Assembly: GCF_036057275.1 (NCBI RefSeq)
Contig: NZ_CP107945.1
Span: 1,674,001 to 1,738,000 of the forward strand
Source of the DNA: Streptomyces sp. NBC_00390
GTDB taxonomy: Bacteria; Actinomycetota; Actinomycetes; Streptomycetales; Streptomycetaceae
DNA: 64,000 bases
Direction of reading: 5' to 3'
Shown here one piece after another: positions 52,704 to 61,990 of the stretch. Position 1 is the first letter of the stretch. Every line of letters starts with the position of its first letter. Under the pieces are notes generated by a model. It saw only the letters and a program-made list of their open reading frames with translations, made no database searches and was not told the origin of the DNA. The position numbers and the translations under genes were made by a program.

Positions 52704-53351
52704 CTACGCCATCGGGACCACGAGGTCGGCCCGGTCCCGGCCGCGGCCGATCAGGCGGGCGTTGGGCTCGTCGGAGTCGCGCACCCAGCGCTCGGCGTAC
52801 GAGCGCTCCTTGCCGTGGCGCACATGCCGGTCGACGAGCCTGCGGACCCGGACCTCATTGTCGAGCTCGAGGAACCAGACCTCGTCGAGGAAGGGGCGGA
52901 TGTACGCCCAGTCGCCCTCGTCATGGAGCAGATAGTTGCCCTCGGTGACGACAAGGGGGACATCGGGACCGACCGGGATGCTGCCGGCGACCGGATCCTC
53001 CAGTGTCCGGTCGAAGGCGGGCGCATAGACGGTGGCGCCCGGCGCGGGGCGGCGCAGCCGGCCGAGCAGGGCCGCGTACCCGGTGGCGTCGAAGGTCTCG
53101 GGGGCGCCCTTGCGGTGGGCACGGCCCAGGCGCACCAGCTCACTCTGGGCGAGGTGGAAGCCGTCCATGGGAACGAGGGCGGCCAGGCCCTCCATGGCGT
53201 CGACGAGCCGGGCGGCGAGGGTCGACTTCCCCGAGCCGGGCGCTCCGGCCAGCCCCAGGATGCGACGGTGGCCGGGGACCGCGAGGGCGCGGGCGCGGTC
53301 CAGGAGGTGCGGCGGAAGCGGCGACACGTGCGACGGAGGCATGGCATGCAT
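52704..53351 (-). CDS. Nucleoside/nucleotide kinase-family P-loop protein
   Basis: 215 residues. Walker A is GAPGSGKST, followed by a substrate-binding MDGFHLAQSEL and TEGNYLL, features of the uridine/pantothenate-kinase group. The lid contains RRLVDRHVRHGK. It phosphorylates a small alcohol such as a nucleoside or sugar; substrate unknown. Divergent from the VOC gene with a 35-base gap. Confidence 0.85.
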   Translation of the reverse strand: MHAMPPSHVSPLPPHLLDRARALAVPGHRRILGLAGAPGSGKSTLAARLVDAMEGLAALVPMDGFHLAQSELVRLGRAHRKGAPETFDATGYAALLGRLRRPAPGATVYAPAFDRTLEDPVAGSIPVGPDVPLVVTEGNYLLHDEGDWAYIRPFLDEVWFLELDNEVRVRRLVDRHVRHGKERSYAERWVRDSDEPNARLIGRGRDRADLVVPMA

Positions 53352-53362
53352 TGTTCCACTGT

Positions 53363-53378
53363 GGTCATACGTATAACC
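53363..53378. promoter_or_regulatory. Near-perfect 16-base palindrome in divergent promoter
   Basis: GGTCATACGTATAACC matches its reverse complement except for one base pair (53366/53375). It spans TATAAC (53372-53377), a possible -10 box 9 bases before the VOC ATG, so a repressor there would block the VOC gene. It also lies 12 bases before the kinase gene's start and could control both. Confidence 0.5.
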
Positions 53379-53386
53379 TTCTCCGT

Positions 53387-53776
53387 ATGCCCACCATCGC
53401 CCTGGTCACCCTTGTCGTCCGCGACTACGACGAGGCCATCGCCTTCTACACCGACGCCCTCGGCTTCGAACTGGTCGAGGACACCGCCCGCGGGGGAGGC
53501 TCGCGCTGGGTGGTCGTCCGCCCCGGCGGCGCGCCGCACGGCACGGGCCTGCTGCTGGCCCGGGCCGCCGGCGAGGCGCAGCACGCGAGCGTGGGCGCAC
53601 AGACCGGCGGCCGGGTGGGCTTCTTCCTGTACACCGAGGACTTCGCACGCGACCATGCCCGGATGACTGCGGCCGGAGTGCGCTTCCTGGAGGAGCCGCG
53701 GCACGAGGCGTACGGGTCGGTCGCCGTCTTCGAGGACCTGTACGGCAACCGCTGGGACCTGCTGCAGCCGAAGTAG
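53387..53776 (+). CDS. VOC family protein
   Basis: 129 residues. One VOC module set: start LVTLVVRDYDEAIAFYTDALGFELVED, central GGRVGFFLYTEDF and end VFEDLYGNRWDLLQP. A metal-binding His/Glu pattern fits but is not certain. Function could be lyase or resistance protein. Possible leaderless start at 53387. The next gene starts 11 bases after its stop, so they are an operon. Confidence 0.85.
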   Translation: MPTIALVTLVVRDYDEAIAFYTDALGFELVEDTARGGGSRWVVVRPGGAPHGTGLLLARAAGEAQHASVGAQTGGRVGFFLYTEDFARDHARMTAAGVRFLEEPRHEAYGSVAVFEDLYGNRWDLLQPK

Positions 53777-53787
53777 GATCCGGGCGC

Positions 53788-55350
53788 ATGATCGATCGCA
53801 CCCTCGCACTGCTGCGGCAGCGTCCGGATCTGGCCGAACTGGCCGCTTTCCCCTTCGACTTCGACATCAACCGGGCCTACCACGGCGAGGACGTCCGCCT
53901 CGCTTCGGGAGCATCGCTGGAGCCCGTGGCCGGTGACGACACCGGCGGCACCTACTTCGTCTGCGCGGACGGCGCGGTGCTCTATGCGTCGTCGGAGGGG
54001 GAGGCAGGGCTGATCGGCGAGAGCGTGACCGAGGCGCTCGAGATCATCATCGGGGGCGGGGGGCTTCACCGCATGGAGATCGGTCCCTGCCTCGACGAGA
54101 AGCAACTGCTCGCGGAGATAGGCGAGGAGGAGGACGAGATGCGCGCGTCCTACGCCCCCGATCTGGACGCCCAGCGCGCCGCGTTGCTCGACGGCCTGGG
54201 GCTGCCCCGCCGCTCGCCCGTCGAGCTGGCCTTCCGGCTGGACGCCGTGGCACGGCGCACCGATCCCGATCATGTGCTGCTGAACTCGACGGAGTTGATG
54301 GCGTACCAGTACCTGGACGAACGGGCGCGTGTGCCGCTCCCCGACGCAGCTCTCGCGCCCGGCCGGGCGGACCTGGAGCGCATGCGCACCGGTGGGCCCG
54401 CGGCGTGGGAGGACGCCGGGTCGGACCCGGCGCGACGGGCGGGTGTGCTGCGGGCGGCGCAGTTCGACCGCCGGGCGGACGATCTTCCTTTGCTGCGGCA
54501 CCTGCTGGAGCGCGAGGCGGCCGGGCGAGCCGGGCATTTCCGGGAGCGACGGCTTGCGGCCGTACTGGTCGGCCTGCACGGTCACGCCGAGGACCTGCCC
54601 CTGGTCCGTGCGGCCGGTAACCACCTGCCACCGTCATCGGCGTCGGAACTGGCCGAGTGGGCCCGGCAGGAGGACGCGGCAGACTTCGGACAGGACCCTG
54701 CCGCGGAGGACGAGTTCACCTGGATCGCGCTGGCCCGCCGTCAGGGCCGGACGGAGTTCGTACGCGCCGTACTGATCCGGATGCTGGACGACACGGGCCC
54801 GAAGGCGGAGCGGCTGGCGGCGCTGAGCCGCGAACTGGAGCTGATCGGCGACCATGCGCAGGCGGCACGCGCACACCACAACTTCGCCTCACTGCAGGAC
54901 ACGGCCTGGGACCGGGCCGTGTCCTGCAGCAAGCTGGCGGAGCTGCACCGGCTGGCGGGAGATCTCCCGTCGGCGCGGCGCGCCCTGGAACGGGTGCGTT
55001 CGGCGATCGGCCTGGACGCACCCGCTGCCCGTCCGCGGGACCGCCAGTTGGCCCTCGGCCTGGGCAGCGCCGCCGAGGGACCCGCCCCGGACACGAGTGC
55101 CGCCGAGTGGCATCGCCGGGGCCTGGGCCGGAGGATCACCGAGCAGCATCTGGAACTGGTGCTCGCGGCGATCGAGGCGGGCCGGCCCGAACTCGCCGAG
55201 GAGACCATGGCCCACGGCAAGGTCCTGCTCAAGACCATCGCCAAGGAGCCCCGGCGGTCGCTGAGCGAGCTCTCGAGCCGGGCCAAGTGGGCCGTCGCCG
55301 CGCTGAGGACGGGCCGGAGCTGCGTGGACCCTGCTCAGTCCTCGAAGTAG
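53788..55350 (+). CDS. Hypothetical protein with helical C-terminal repeats
   Basis: 520 residues. The N-terminal 110 residues (LIGESVTEALEIIIGGGGLHRME) look like an alpha/beta domain of the SUKH/SMI1 type by eye, low certainty. Residues 200-480 are mostly helical with LxxL patterns, for example LPLLRHLLEREAAGRAGHFR and RLAALSRELELIGDHAQAAR, and may form TPR-like repeats. No signal or membrane helix. The 3' end overlaps the convergent lipoprotein gene by 16 bases. Confidence 0.75.
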   Translation: MIDRTLALLRQRPDLAELAAFPFDFDINRAYHGEDVRLASGASLEPVAGDDTGGTYFVCADGAVLYASSEGEAGLIGESVTEALEIIIGGGGLHRMEIGPCLDEKQLLAEIGEEEDEMRASYAPDLDAQRAALLDGLGLPRRSPVELAFRLDAVARRTDPDHVLLNSTELMAYQYLDERARVPLPDAALAPGRADLERMRTGGPAAWEDAGSDPARRAGVLRAAQFDRRADDLPLLRHLLEREAAGRAGHFRERRLAAVLVGLHGHAEDLPLVRAAGNHLPPSSASELAEWARQEDAADFGQDPAAEDEFTWIALARRQGRTEFVRAVLIRMLDDTGPKAERLAALSRELELIGDHAQAARAHHNFASLQDTAWDRAVSCSKLAELHRLAGDLPSARRALERVRSAIGLDAPAARPRDRQLALGLGSAAEGPAPDTSAAEWHRRGLGRRITEQHLELVLAAIEAGRPELAEETMAHGKVLLKTIAKEPRRSLSELSSRAKWAVAALRTGRSCVDPAQSSK

Positions 55351-56006
55351 TCGGTGAGCACGCACCCGTCCACGAGCGCCTTCTCCTTGCGGAAGCCACT
55401 GGGCGGGCCGAAGCTCGGGTGGCAGTTCAGCATCAGGAGTCGGCCGCGCTGGAGCAGGGAGTGGACCGCTGACTCCTGGGTGGGGATGACCGCGAAGTCC
55501 TGCCCGATGACGAAGCCGCCCCCGAGGTCCTCCTCCGGGTCGTCGATCAGACGCTTGTCGAGGTCTGCCTTGTACGCGGCCTGGAATGCCTTGGCATCCT
55601 TGATCATGAAGATACGGGTGCCGCGGCCGCAGGCGCCGCGCTCGGTGACGGACCAGTCGGCGTCGAACTCCTCGTCGCCGGGGAAGAAGTCGTCGTCCTG
55701 GGGGTCCACGGAGATGTCGTCGCACCTCGTGTAGCCGTTGATGAAGTCGGCGGCCGCCGCCATGGAGCCCGCCTTGGGCAGGCCCAGGAAGCCTGTCGCA
55801 TCATCGGGCGCGGATCCGTTGACCCCGCCGTTCCTGGTGGGGTTCTCCAGGGTGCCTTCGTTCGGGTCCGCCGGGTTGTCGCCTCCCTGTGCCGCCTGCC
55901 CTGCGCCGTTCCCGAAGCCCCCCGGGCCGATGCCGCCTGCGTCGCCTCCGCAGGCGGTGAGCACGAACAGGGCCGCGACAGCGGCGAACAACGGCTTGAC
56001 ACGCAT
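55335..56006 (-). CDS. Lipoprotein of unknown function
   Basis: 223 residues. The signal peptide MRVKPLFAAVAALFVLTAC ends at lipobox LTAC (Cys19), so the mature protein is anchored to the outer face of the membrane. A Gly/Asn-rich linker (about 20-65) precedes a small domain with an Asp-rich patch (DPQDDDFFPGDEEFDADW) and three further cysteines. The ATG at 56006 has GGGGGAAG upstream; a longer frame to 56123 is not needed. Confidence 0.82.
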   Translation of the reverse strand: MRVKPLFAAVAALFVLTACGGDAGGIGPGGFGNGAGQAAQGGDNPADPNEGTLENPTRNGGVNGSAPDDATGFLGLPKAGSMAAAADFINGYTRCDDISVDPQDDDFFPGDEEFDADWSVTERGACGRGTRIFMIKDAKAFQAAYKADLDKRLIDDPEEDLGGGFVIGQDFAVIPTQESAVHSLLQRGRLLMLNCHPSFGPPSGFRKEKALVDGCVLTDYFED

Positions 56007-56106
56007 GAGTACGGCTTCCCCCGAGTGAACGACCTTGGATCGCGGCGACGGCGACTCTAGTGTGATCATCATTGCCGCCGCAAAACGGCCCGGGCGCCGA
56101 GACCGG

Positions 56107-57294
56107 CTACAGCGGCAGCGCACACACCGCGACCGGCGACTTGAAGCCCCGGCCCGCGGAACGCAGTTCGCCCGTCCGCCGGTCGACGTGAAAGACCGTC
56201 ACCGTGCCGGAGCGCTGGTTCGCCGCGAACAGCAGTCCGCCGGAGGGCGACAGGGCGATGTGCCTCGGGAAGTCGCCGCCGACGGGGACGGTGTCCAGGA
56301 GCCGCAGACGGGCGCCGCCCGCCTCGACGGCGTACCGGGTCAGGCTGTTGTGACCGCGGTTGGCCAGGTAGGCGTAGGCACCGTCGCCGGTCACCACCAG
56401 CTGGGCCGGGTAGCTGGTGCCGGGCCCGGTGCCGGTCGGCTGCGGCGCCCCGGGGCGCAGTGCGCCGGTGCGCGGGTCGTAGGCGCACACCACCACCGTG
56501 TTGTCCACCTCGGCGGCGAGGTACGCGAAGCGGCCGGAGGGATGGAACGTGAGGTGGCGAGGGCCCGCCCCCGGTCGCACGGTCGCGTGCGAGACCCGGG
56601 CGAGCCGCCCTGCCGACGTGTCGAGGCGGTATGTGTACACGGTGTCGTTGCCCAGGTCGACGGCGAGGACATGGCCGCCGTCCGGGCTGGTGACGATCTG
56701 GTGGGCGTGCGGCCCGTCCTGACCCGGCCCGGGCGGCGGGGCCGTATGCGCGACAAGGTCCGTACGCTCCCCGAGCGCACCCGATGCCCCGATCGGATGC
56801 ACGGCCACGCTTCCGGAGCCGTAGTTGGCACTCAGCAGCCAGCGCCCGCTCGGGTGCACCGACAGATGGCAGGGCGCGTCCCCGCCGGTGGAGCGGGTGC
56901 CCAGTACCTGGTGCCTGCCGTCCTCGGCGAGCCGCACGGCCGTCACGCCGCCGTCCTCGCGCTCGTTGGCCGCGTAGAGCGTACGCCCGGAGGGATGCAC
57001 GGCGAGGTACGAGGGATCGGCGACGCCGTCGACGACCCCTGTCCCCGTGATGTGCCCGGTGCGGTCGTCGTACGTGGCAGTCCCGATCCCGGTCCCGCCA
57101 CCCTCGGCGGAGGTGTACGTCCCCAGGAACAGCGGCCGCGCGCGGCGCGGCCCGCTCGAGGGCCGGGCCGGGGCCGGTGACGGCGAGGCGGGCTCCGAAG
57201 CCCCGCACGCGGGCAGCACGGCCGCGGTGGCCGCGGCGCCGAGCCCTCCGAGGAAACGACGCCGGCCTATGTGTGCACCGTTGCCTGTGCCCAT
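56107..57294 (-). CDS. Exported lactonase-like beta-propeller protein
   Basis: 395 residues. A Tat signal (RRRFLGGLGAAA) ends at lipobox LPAC, so it is a membrane-anchored exported protein. The mature part is a seven-bladed 6-phosphogluconolactonase (YkgB/Pgl-like) propeller with repeating VHPSGRTLYAANE, VHPSGRWLLSANYGSG and HLTFHPSGRFAYLAAE. The substrate is probably a lactone in the envelope rather than the cytosolic sugar phosphate; inferred from location. Start ATG at 57294 follows a TAGGGT box. Confidence 0.88.
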   Translation of the reverse strand: MGTGNGAHIGRRRFLGGLGAAATAAVLPACGASEPASPSPAPARPSSGPRRARPLFLGTYTSAEGGGTGIGTATYDDRTGHITGTGVVDGVADPSYLAVHPSGRTLYAANEREDGGVTAVRLAEDGRHQVLGTRSTGGDAPCHLSVHPSGRWLLSANYGSGSVAVHPIGASGALGERTDLVAHTAPPPGPGQDGPHAHQIVTSPDGGHVLAVDLGNDTVYTYRLDTSAGRLARVSHATVRPGAGPRHLTFHPSGRFAYLAAEVDNTVVVCAYDPRTGALRPGAPQPTGTGPGTSYPAQLVVTGDGAYAYLANRGHNSLTRYAVEAGGARLRLLDTVPVGGDFPRHIALSPSGGLLFAANQRSGTVTVFHVDRRTGELRSAGRGFKSPVAVCALPL

Positions 57295-57301
57295 GCCAGG
57301 C

Positions 57302-57307
57302 ACCCTA
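57302..57307 (-). promoter_or_regulatory. Candidate -10 TAGGGT, leaderless promoter of the lactonase
   Basis: Read on the minus strand TAGGGT lies 7 bases upstream of the ATG and no ribosome-binding site is present, so the transcript likely begins at the ATG. Confidence 0.4.
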
Positions 57308-57317
57308 ACCACTGCCG

Positions 57318-57722
57318 GTGCCCGGCGCAGGACTGCTGTGCCTCTCGGTCCCCGGCGAACGGGTCCGCGCCGTCGGTGACGGTGAAGGCGCGGTCCAGCG
57401 GGCGATCAAGGAGGTCGGGGTCGGTGCAGCCGGTGATCTGCTCGCGGACGTCCGCCGGCGTGGGCATCTCGCGCTTCTCAAGAACGCGCATGATCGTCTG
57501 CGAGCGCTCCGCGGTGCGCCCTTCCTCGACACCCTTGAGGCGGGAATCCTCGACGATGGTGCCCCGCCCCGGAAAGTAGGTGCCCACACCATCAGCCTCC
57601 TCCGGACGTTCCTGGCCGGACTGTCGCCCGGGCCGATCTCCAGCAGATCGGCGAAGTACTCGGCGGACGTGCCCTCGGCTGATCCGGGTGCCGAGGCCGG
57701 CACCCGCAGTATTGCGTGACAC
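57318..57722 (-). pseudogene. Remnant of a PD-(D/E)XK (Rpn-like) nuclease/transposase-family gene
   Basis: The reverse frame ends with RLKGVEEGRTAERSQTIMRV followed by LEKREMPTPADVREQITGCTD and a terminal DPF motif. This matches the C-terminal region common to actinobacterial Rpn-family/PD-(D/E)XK nuclease proteins of 300 residues or more. The N-terminal nuclease core is missing, and upstream the best protein-like stretch (FADLLEIGPGDSPARNV) is in another frame. So only a decayed end is left. The gap 57295-57871 holds nothing else recognisable. Confidence 0.5.
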
Positions 57723-57871
57723 TCGGATCCCTTCCCGAGTGGTGCAGATCGCCGGATTGACGCGCTACAGCTCCGCTCCTCGACTGTCAACCCCCTCGAC
57801 TCGAATGCCCCTCATCACGCTAGCGTTGGCCGTGATCCTCAGAACTCGGCACGTCAGGCAGGTGATTCACA

Positions 57872-60250
57872 GTGAGGAGCCCCAGCGGGCCCACGGTCGA
57901 GTGGCTGCGTGCCCTCGGTGCCGAGCGGCTGCGGGAGTTGCTCGCCGTCCGCCCCGACTGCGTACGCGCACCGGACCCCCGCACGCTCGGCGAACTCGCC
58001 GACCGGCTGGCGCGGACCGGCTCGGTGGTACAGGCCCTGAACCGGCTGCCGCTCCCCTGTCTCCAGACGGCCGAGGCCCTGGCCACGCTGCCAGGGCCCG
58101 CGTCCCACGAGGCGCTGCAGACACTGCTCGGCACGGACAGCGAGACGCTCGCGCCGACACTGCGCATACTCGCCGACCATGCACTGGTGTGGCCGGACCG
58201 CTCCGGCGCGTTGCACCTGGTGACAACGTTGCGTGATGCATGGGACGCACCACTTGGTCTCGGTCCCGGGCTCGACGAGCTGCTCTCCTTCGTCACTTCG
58301 GAGCAACTGCGCACGATCGCCTCGACGCTGGGGCTCAAGCCCGGGAGCAGGCGGCAGGCGCGCGTCGACGTCATCCTGGAGCATCACGGCGACCCCGGCC
58401 GCCTCCGCGACTTGATCGCCTCGGCTCCCGAACCCGCGCGCGCACTGCTCGAGCGCCGCGCCGCCGCCCAGGAGCCGCACCTCGTCACGTACGGCATCCC
58501 GCAGATGGGCTCGGCCGAACGATGGCTGCTGGAACGGGCGTTGCTCGTCGGCCGCGACTGGTCCTACGAGCCGGGCCAGGTGCCCGCCGAGGTCGTCCGC
58601 GCGCTGCGTGGCCCGGACTGGCACGCGCCGTTCGACCCGGCACCGCCCCGAGTCGAGCTGGTGGGGCTGACCTCCGCCGAGGTGGAGCGCGAAGCCGCCG
58701 CTGCGGCCACCTCGTTCGCCGGGCAGGCCGCCTCCCTGCTCGCGGAGTGCGCCGCGCGTCCCCCGGTCGCACTCAGGTCCGGCGGAATCGGCGCACGCGA
58801 ACTGACCCGGATCGGCAAGGCGACAGGCTGCGGGGAACCGGTCGTACGCCTGGTCCTGGAGTGCGCGTATGCGGGCGGGCTGGTCGCGTACGAAGGCACT
58901 GCCCTCGCCGCCACGGCCGACTACGACACCTGGGCCGCGCAGGAACCGGCCGACCGCCTCGTCCTTCTGCTGCGTGCCTGGTGGCTGCTCGGGCTCACCC
59001 CCTCCGCCTCCCGTGACGAGCACGGAAAGGTCCTGCCCGCGGCGGGCAGACAGGGCACCTGCTCCCGGTGTCTCGCCGCCAGGCAGGGAGCGCTGGAGGC
59101 CGTCGCCGCGCTCCCCGCCGGCCGTGGCGTGGCCGACCCGGCGGTGATCGGCGCACGGCTGCACTGGCACCGCCCGCTGGCCGACGAAACCCCTCAGGAC
59201 GCGACACCGTTCGCCACAGTGATCGAGGAGGCCGAACTCCTCGGCGTCCTCGCCCGGGGCGCGCTGACCCCGCTCGGTGCCGCCCTGTTGGACGAGGACC
59301 CGGCCGCCCTGCACGACCACGCCCGACGGCTGCTGCCGGCCGCCACCGGCACCGCCCGGATCGGGGCCGACCTCACGGCCGTGGTGACGGGTGCGCCCAC
59401 GGCCCGGCTGAACGAGCTGCTGGACTCCCTGGCCGACCGGGAAAGCCGCTCGGCGGCATCAGTGTGGCGCTTCAGCGCGGCCTCGGTGCGCCGCGCACTG
59501 GATGCCGGACTGACGGCGGACGGGATCGAGGCCGACCTGCGCGAGGTGGCCGAAGGGCCCCTGCCGCAGCCGCTCACCTATCTGATCGCCGACACCGCCC
59601 GCAGCCACGGCCGGGTACGCCTCGCAGCCGCGGCCTGTGTGATCCACAGCGACGACACGGCGCTCCTCGCGGAGATCGCCGTGCACCGCAGGCTGGCCGT
59701 GCTCGGCCTGCGCCGGATCGCACCGACCGTGCTGCTCTGCCGTACCGAACCGTCCGCCGCGCTGGACGCCCTGCGCGCCGCGGGCTACGCGCCGGTGGCC
59801 GAGACGGCCGACGGCGAGGTCCGCGTCGAGCGGCGCGAGCGTCCCCGCGCCGCGCCGCCCTCGTCCCAGGGCCCCCGCGTCTGCGTACCGGCGCCCCGTT
59901 CCCCGGCAGCCGCCGCCCCTTCCGGCGACCTGGCAGCGCGTCTGCTGGCCGCCCCCGACCGCTTGCCGGACCCCGATCCGGATCGCGGCATCCCGTTCCA
60001 GACCGACACCGAGGAGATCCTTGCCGGGTACGCGAAGGGGCTGACGCTCACGGACGTCCGGCAGCTCGCCCACGCCATTCACGAGAGCGAGCCGATCACC
60101 ATCGAGTACGTCGCGGCCTCCGGCAGCCGGACCATCCGCACCGTGAGCGACATCGACTTCGATCCGCCTGTCATCAGCGCCTACTGCCATCTCCGCGAGG
60201 ACGAGCGGACGTTCTCGATCTCCGGCATCGAGGGTGTCCAGCCGGCCTGA
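57872..60250 (+). CDS. Helicase-associated-domain protein (XPB-like, no helicase motor)
   Basis: 792 residues. It lacks Walker A and DEAD-box motifs. The C-terminal part (about 560-780) contains a domain seen in XPB/Ssl2-like proteins (TYLIADTARSHGRVRLAAAACVIHSDDTALL) and ends with a WYL-like stretch (IEYVAASGSRTIRTVSDIDFDPPVISAYCHLREDER). An N-terminal winged-helix-like region covers RTIASTLGLKPG. GTG at 57872. A DNA-binding role is likely; whether repair or regulation is unknown. Confidence 0.75.
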   Translation: MRSPSGPTVEWLRALGAERLRELLAVRPDCVRAPDPRTLGELADRLARTGSVVQALNRLPLPCLQTAEALATLPGPASHEALQTLLGTDSETLAPTLRILADHALVWPDRSGALHLVTTLRDAWDAPLGLGPGLDELLSFVTSEQLRTIASTLGLKPGSRRQARVDVILEHHGDPGRLRDLIASAPEPARALLERRAAAQEPHLVTYGIPQMGSAERWLLERALLVGRDWSYEPGQVPAEVVRALRGPDWHAPFDPAPPRVELVGLTSAEVEREAAAAATSFAGQAASLLAECAARPPVALRSGGIGARELTRIGKATGCGEPVVRLVLECAYAGGLVAYEGTALAATADYDTWAAQEPADRLVLLLRAWWLLGLTPSASRDEHGKVLPAAGRQGTCSRCLAARQGALEAVAALPAGRGVADPAVIGARLHWHRPLADETPQDATPFATVIEEAELLGVLARGALTPLGAALLDEDPAALHDHARRLLPAATGTARIGADLTAVVTGAPTARLNELLDSLADRESRSAASVWRFSAASVRRALDAGLTADGIEADLREVAEGPLPQPLTYLIADTARSHGRVRLAAAACVIHSDDTALLAEIAVHRRLAVLGLRRIAPTVLLCRTEPSAALDALRAAGYAPVAETADGEVRVERRERPRAAPPSSQGPRVCVPAPRSPAAAAPSGDLAARLLAAPDRLPDPDPDRGIPFQTDTEEILAGYAKGLTLTDVRQLAHAIHESEPITIEYVAASGSRTIRTVSDIDFDPPVISAYCHLREDERTFSISGIEGVQPA

Positions 60251-60296
60251 CATCCGGGGCGGCGGGCGTACCGGCCCTGCCGCACCCGGCAGCGGC

Positions 60297-60773
60297 TCAG
60301 TGCCAGTTCTCGGCGTCGTAGACGTACCACACCACCGCCCGGCCCTCCTTGCGCGAGGCAGCCGCCGCCATCGCAAGAGCTGACGAGTGGTCGTATGCGT
60401 CCTCAGGGGCGGTCAGCGCCGCCGGCGGGGCCATGACCACGTACCCGCACACGCTGCGCAGCCAGTTGTCCAGCATCAGCGTGGTACCCGCCGCGGCCGG
60501 CTCCGTCGGATCCACCCGGGGGTTACGGTGCAGCACCGGCCACTGCCGAACCACGTCCCCGTGGCGCAGGACGGCCGCCTTCTGCGCGTACCTCAAGATC
60601 TTGTAGCCCATCGGGATCCAGGTCGACAGGTGCCCGTCATAGACCTTGGCGCGATCGGCGAACGCATGGGTGAGCCGATGCCCGCCGAAGATCACGTACT
60701 GCGGATCGGTCCGCTCGCTGTCGAACGGATCGATCCGGTCGGCTTCGACCGGCGGGTACGGCAAGTAGTCCAT
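60297..60773 (-). CDS. Hypothetical protein
   Basis: 158 residues (from ATG 60773, MDYLPYPPVEADRI). No family recognised; it has aromatic and Pro-rich segments and two cysteine-poor halves, no signal peptide. The gene is convergent with the helicase-domain gene and borders an ISL3 remnant on its upstream side. A longer GTG start at 60812 lies within that remnant and is less likely. Confidence 0.6.
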   Translation of the reverse strand: MDYLPYPPVEADRIDPFDSERTDPQYVIFGGHRLTHAFADRAKVYDGHLSTWIPMGYKILRYAQKAAVLRHGDVVRQWPVLHRNPRVDPTEPAAAGTTLMLDNWLRSVCGYVVMAPPAALTAPEDAYDHSSALAMAAAASRKEGRAVVWYVYDAENWH

Positions 60774-60806
60774 GCTGTCGATCGTCCCAGAGGGCTGTGA
60801 CAACGT

Positions 60807-60941
60807 GTGCACAGCTCGTACCGACGCAGCCTGGAAGAGCGGCGGCCGTTGGGCTCCCGGCGGGTCGTCATCAGGCTCCGGGTGCGGCGATACTTCTGCG
60901 ACCGCAGGGGCTGTTCTCGCAGAACGTTCGTCGAGCAGGGG
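60807..60941 (+). pseudogene. ISL3-family transposase fragment
   Basis: 45 codons read like the N-terminal zinc-finger part of an ISL3 transposase: HSSYRRSLEERRPL, then RVRRYFCDRRGCSRRTFVEQ with its CDRRGC zinc ligands. The DDE core and the ends of the element are absent. It is a dead scrap of an insertion sequence lying between two hypothetical genes, and marks this segment as a former insertion site. Confidence 0.7.
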
Positions 60942-60977
60942 TGGAGTCGGGTTCTGGAACTCTCGGAATGGGTGGGG

Positions 60978-61343
60978 CTATTCGTCGAGGTACCGGTATC
61001 TGATGTCGGCCGGTGTGATGAAGAGTTGGCCATCGCGGACCTGCCATTCGGTCGTCCCGTCACCTTCGCGGCCGGCAAGGAACAGACCTTGGACGAGGTC
61101 TCCGTCATCGTCGGAAGCGGGGATCCGAGCGATCTCTCTGATCTGGTCGGTGAACCAGTCCAGGGCTGACTCACGCATGTCGGCGCCGTAGAAGATGTAG
61201 TGGGTCCAGTTGACGTGCTGGCGCGGTGCGCCCCATCCGTTGGTGTAGTGGTTGTCTTCGTGCGAGGAGATGATCTCCTGGACTGCGGCGAGTTGTGTCT
61301 CGTCGCACTCCAGCCACCCTCTGATCGACACGTAAGTGCCCAT
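60978..61343 (-). CDS. Hypothetical protein
   Basis: 121 residues. ATG at 61343 has GAAGG 7 bases upstream, better than the ATG six bases earlier. The sequence (GTYVSIRGWLECDETQLAAVQ, EDNHYTNGWGAPRQHVNWTHYIFYG) has alternating strands and looks like a small soluble domain; immunity proteins of polymorphic toxins have this kind of size, but no family is recognised. Confidence 0.65.
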   Translation of the reverse strand: MGTYVSIRGWLECDETQLAAVQEIISSHEDNHYTNGWGAPRQHVNWTHYIFYGADMRESALDWFTDQIREIARIPASDDDGDLVQGLFLAGREGDGTTEWQVRDGQLFITPADIRYRYLDE

Positions 61344-61452
61344 TGGCATGCCTTCTCTCGTCGTCAGTTCTGACGTGACAGCCTTCTGCTGACGTCGGCC
61401 GCGTGGGTGCCCCAGTCCCCAGCGGCGGTCCGCTGCCTTGACGGCGACGGTG

Positions 61453-61935
61453 ATGTCGATGCCGAGGGGCGCATCCTCACCCAGCCATGACCTGGGCCAC
61501 GAAAATCATCTCGCCGGCCCCCACACTGCCGGGTACGTTCACCTCGTGTGCTACTACGCCGAGAAGCCCTACAAGCTGCATTACGCGTGCGTGCCCTGCC
61601 GCGTCGCGTTCAAGCGGCACCCCAGGCCCGGCGATCACCGATGCCCACGATGCTCAGAGCCAATGGTCTGTGCCGGCCACGACTTCGCGGCACCACGGCG
61701 CCGAGACACCAAGGCATGGACCGTCGTAGCTGCGGTTCTCAACGCCGGACTGCGTTACGAGGGCCGCGAACCGTGCGGTTGCGGCAAGGAACCCAAGTTC
61801 CGCCCCCACACCCGAGCCCAGCTGCGCGCACGTCGAATCGCAGCGGCACGGACCGGCACTCCTCTCGCCGACATGTTGGGACGCGCAGATCTACAGGCAT
61901 CCGGCTCGCAGCTCGGGGAGGGCCTGCTCGACTGA
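61453..61935 (+). CDS. Zinc-ribbon hypothetical protein
   Basis: About 160 residues. Four cysteines in CVPC and CPRC, 18 residues apart (YACVPCRVAFKRHPRPGDHRCPRC), make a zinc ribbon. A KFRPHTRAQLRARR end follows. The family is common in Streptomyces and is often mislabelled. Start uncertain: TTG at 61438, ATG at 61453 and 61459 are in frame. A DNA- or RNA-binding role fits the basic charge. Confidence 0.65.
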   Translation: MSMPRGASSPSHDLGHENHLAGPHTAGYVHLVCYYAEKPYKLHYACVPCRVAFKRHPRPGDHRCPRCSEPMVCAGHDFAAPRRRDTKAWTVVAAVLNAGLRYEGREPCGCGKEPKFRPHTRAQLRARRIAAARTGTPLADMLGRADLQASGSQLGEGLLD

Positions 61936-61990
61936 TCTGACCGAGGAGGCTGGCGAAGGAGCGGATCCGCCTCAGGCTCAGCTTGGGTAG

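Noticed and set aside
60812..61174. Longer reading of the ISL3 fragment as a full gene
   Set aside because: Only the first 45 codons resemble a transposase; the rest is the antisense of the hypothetical gene at 60978-61343.
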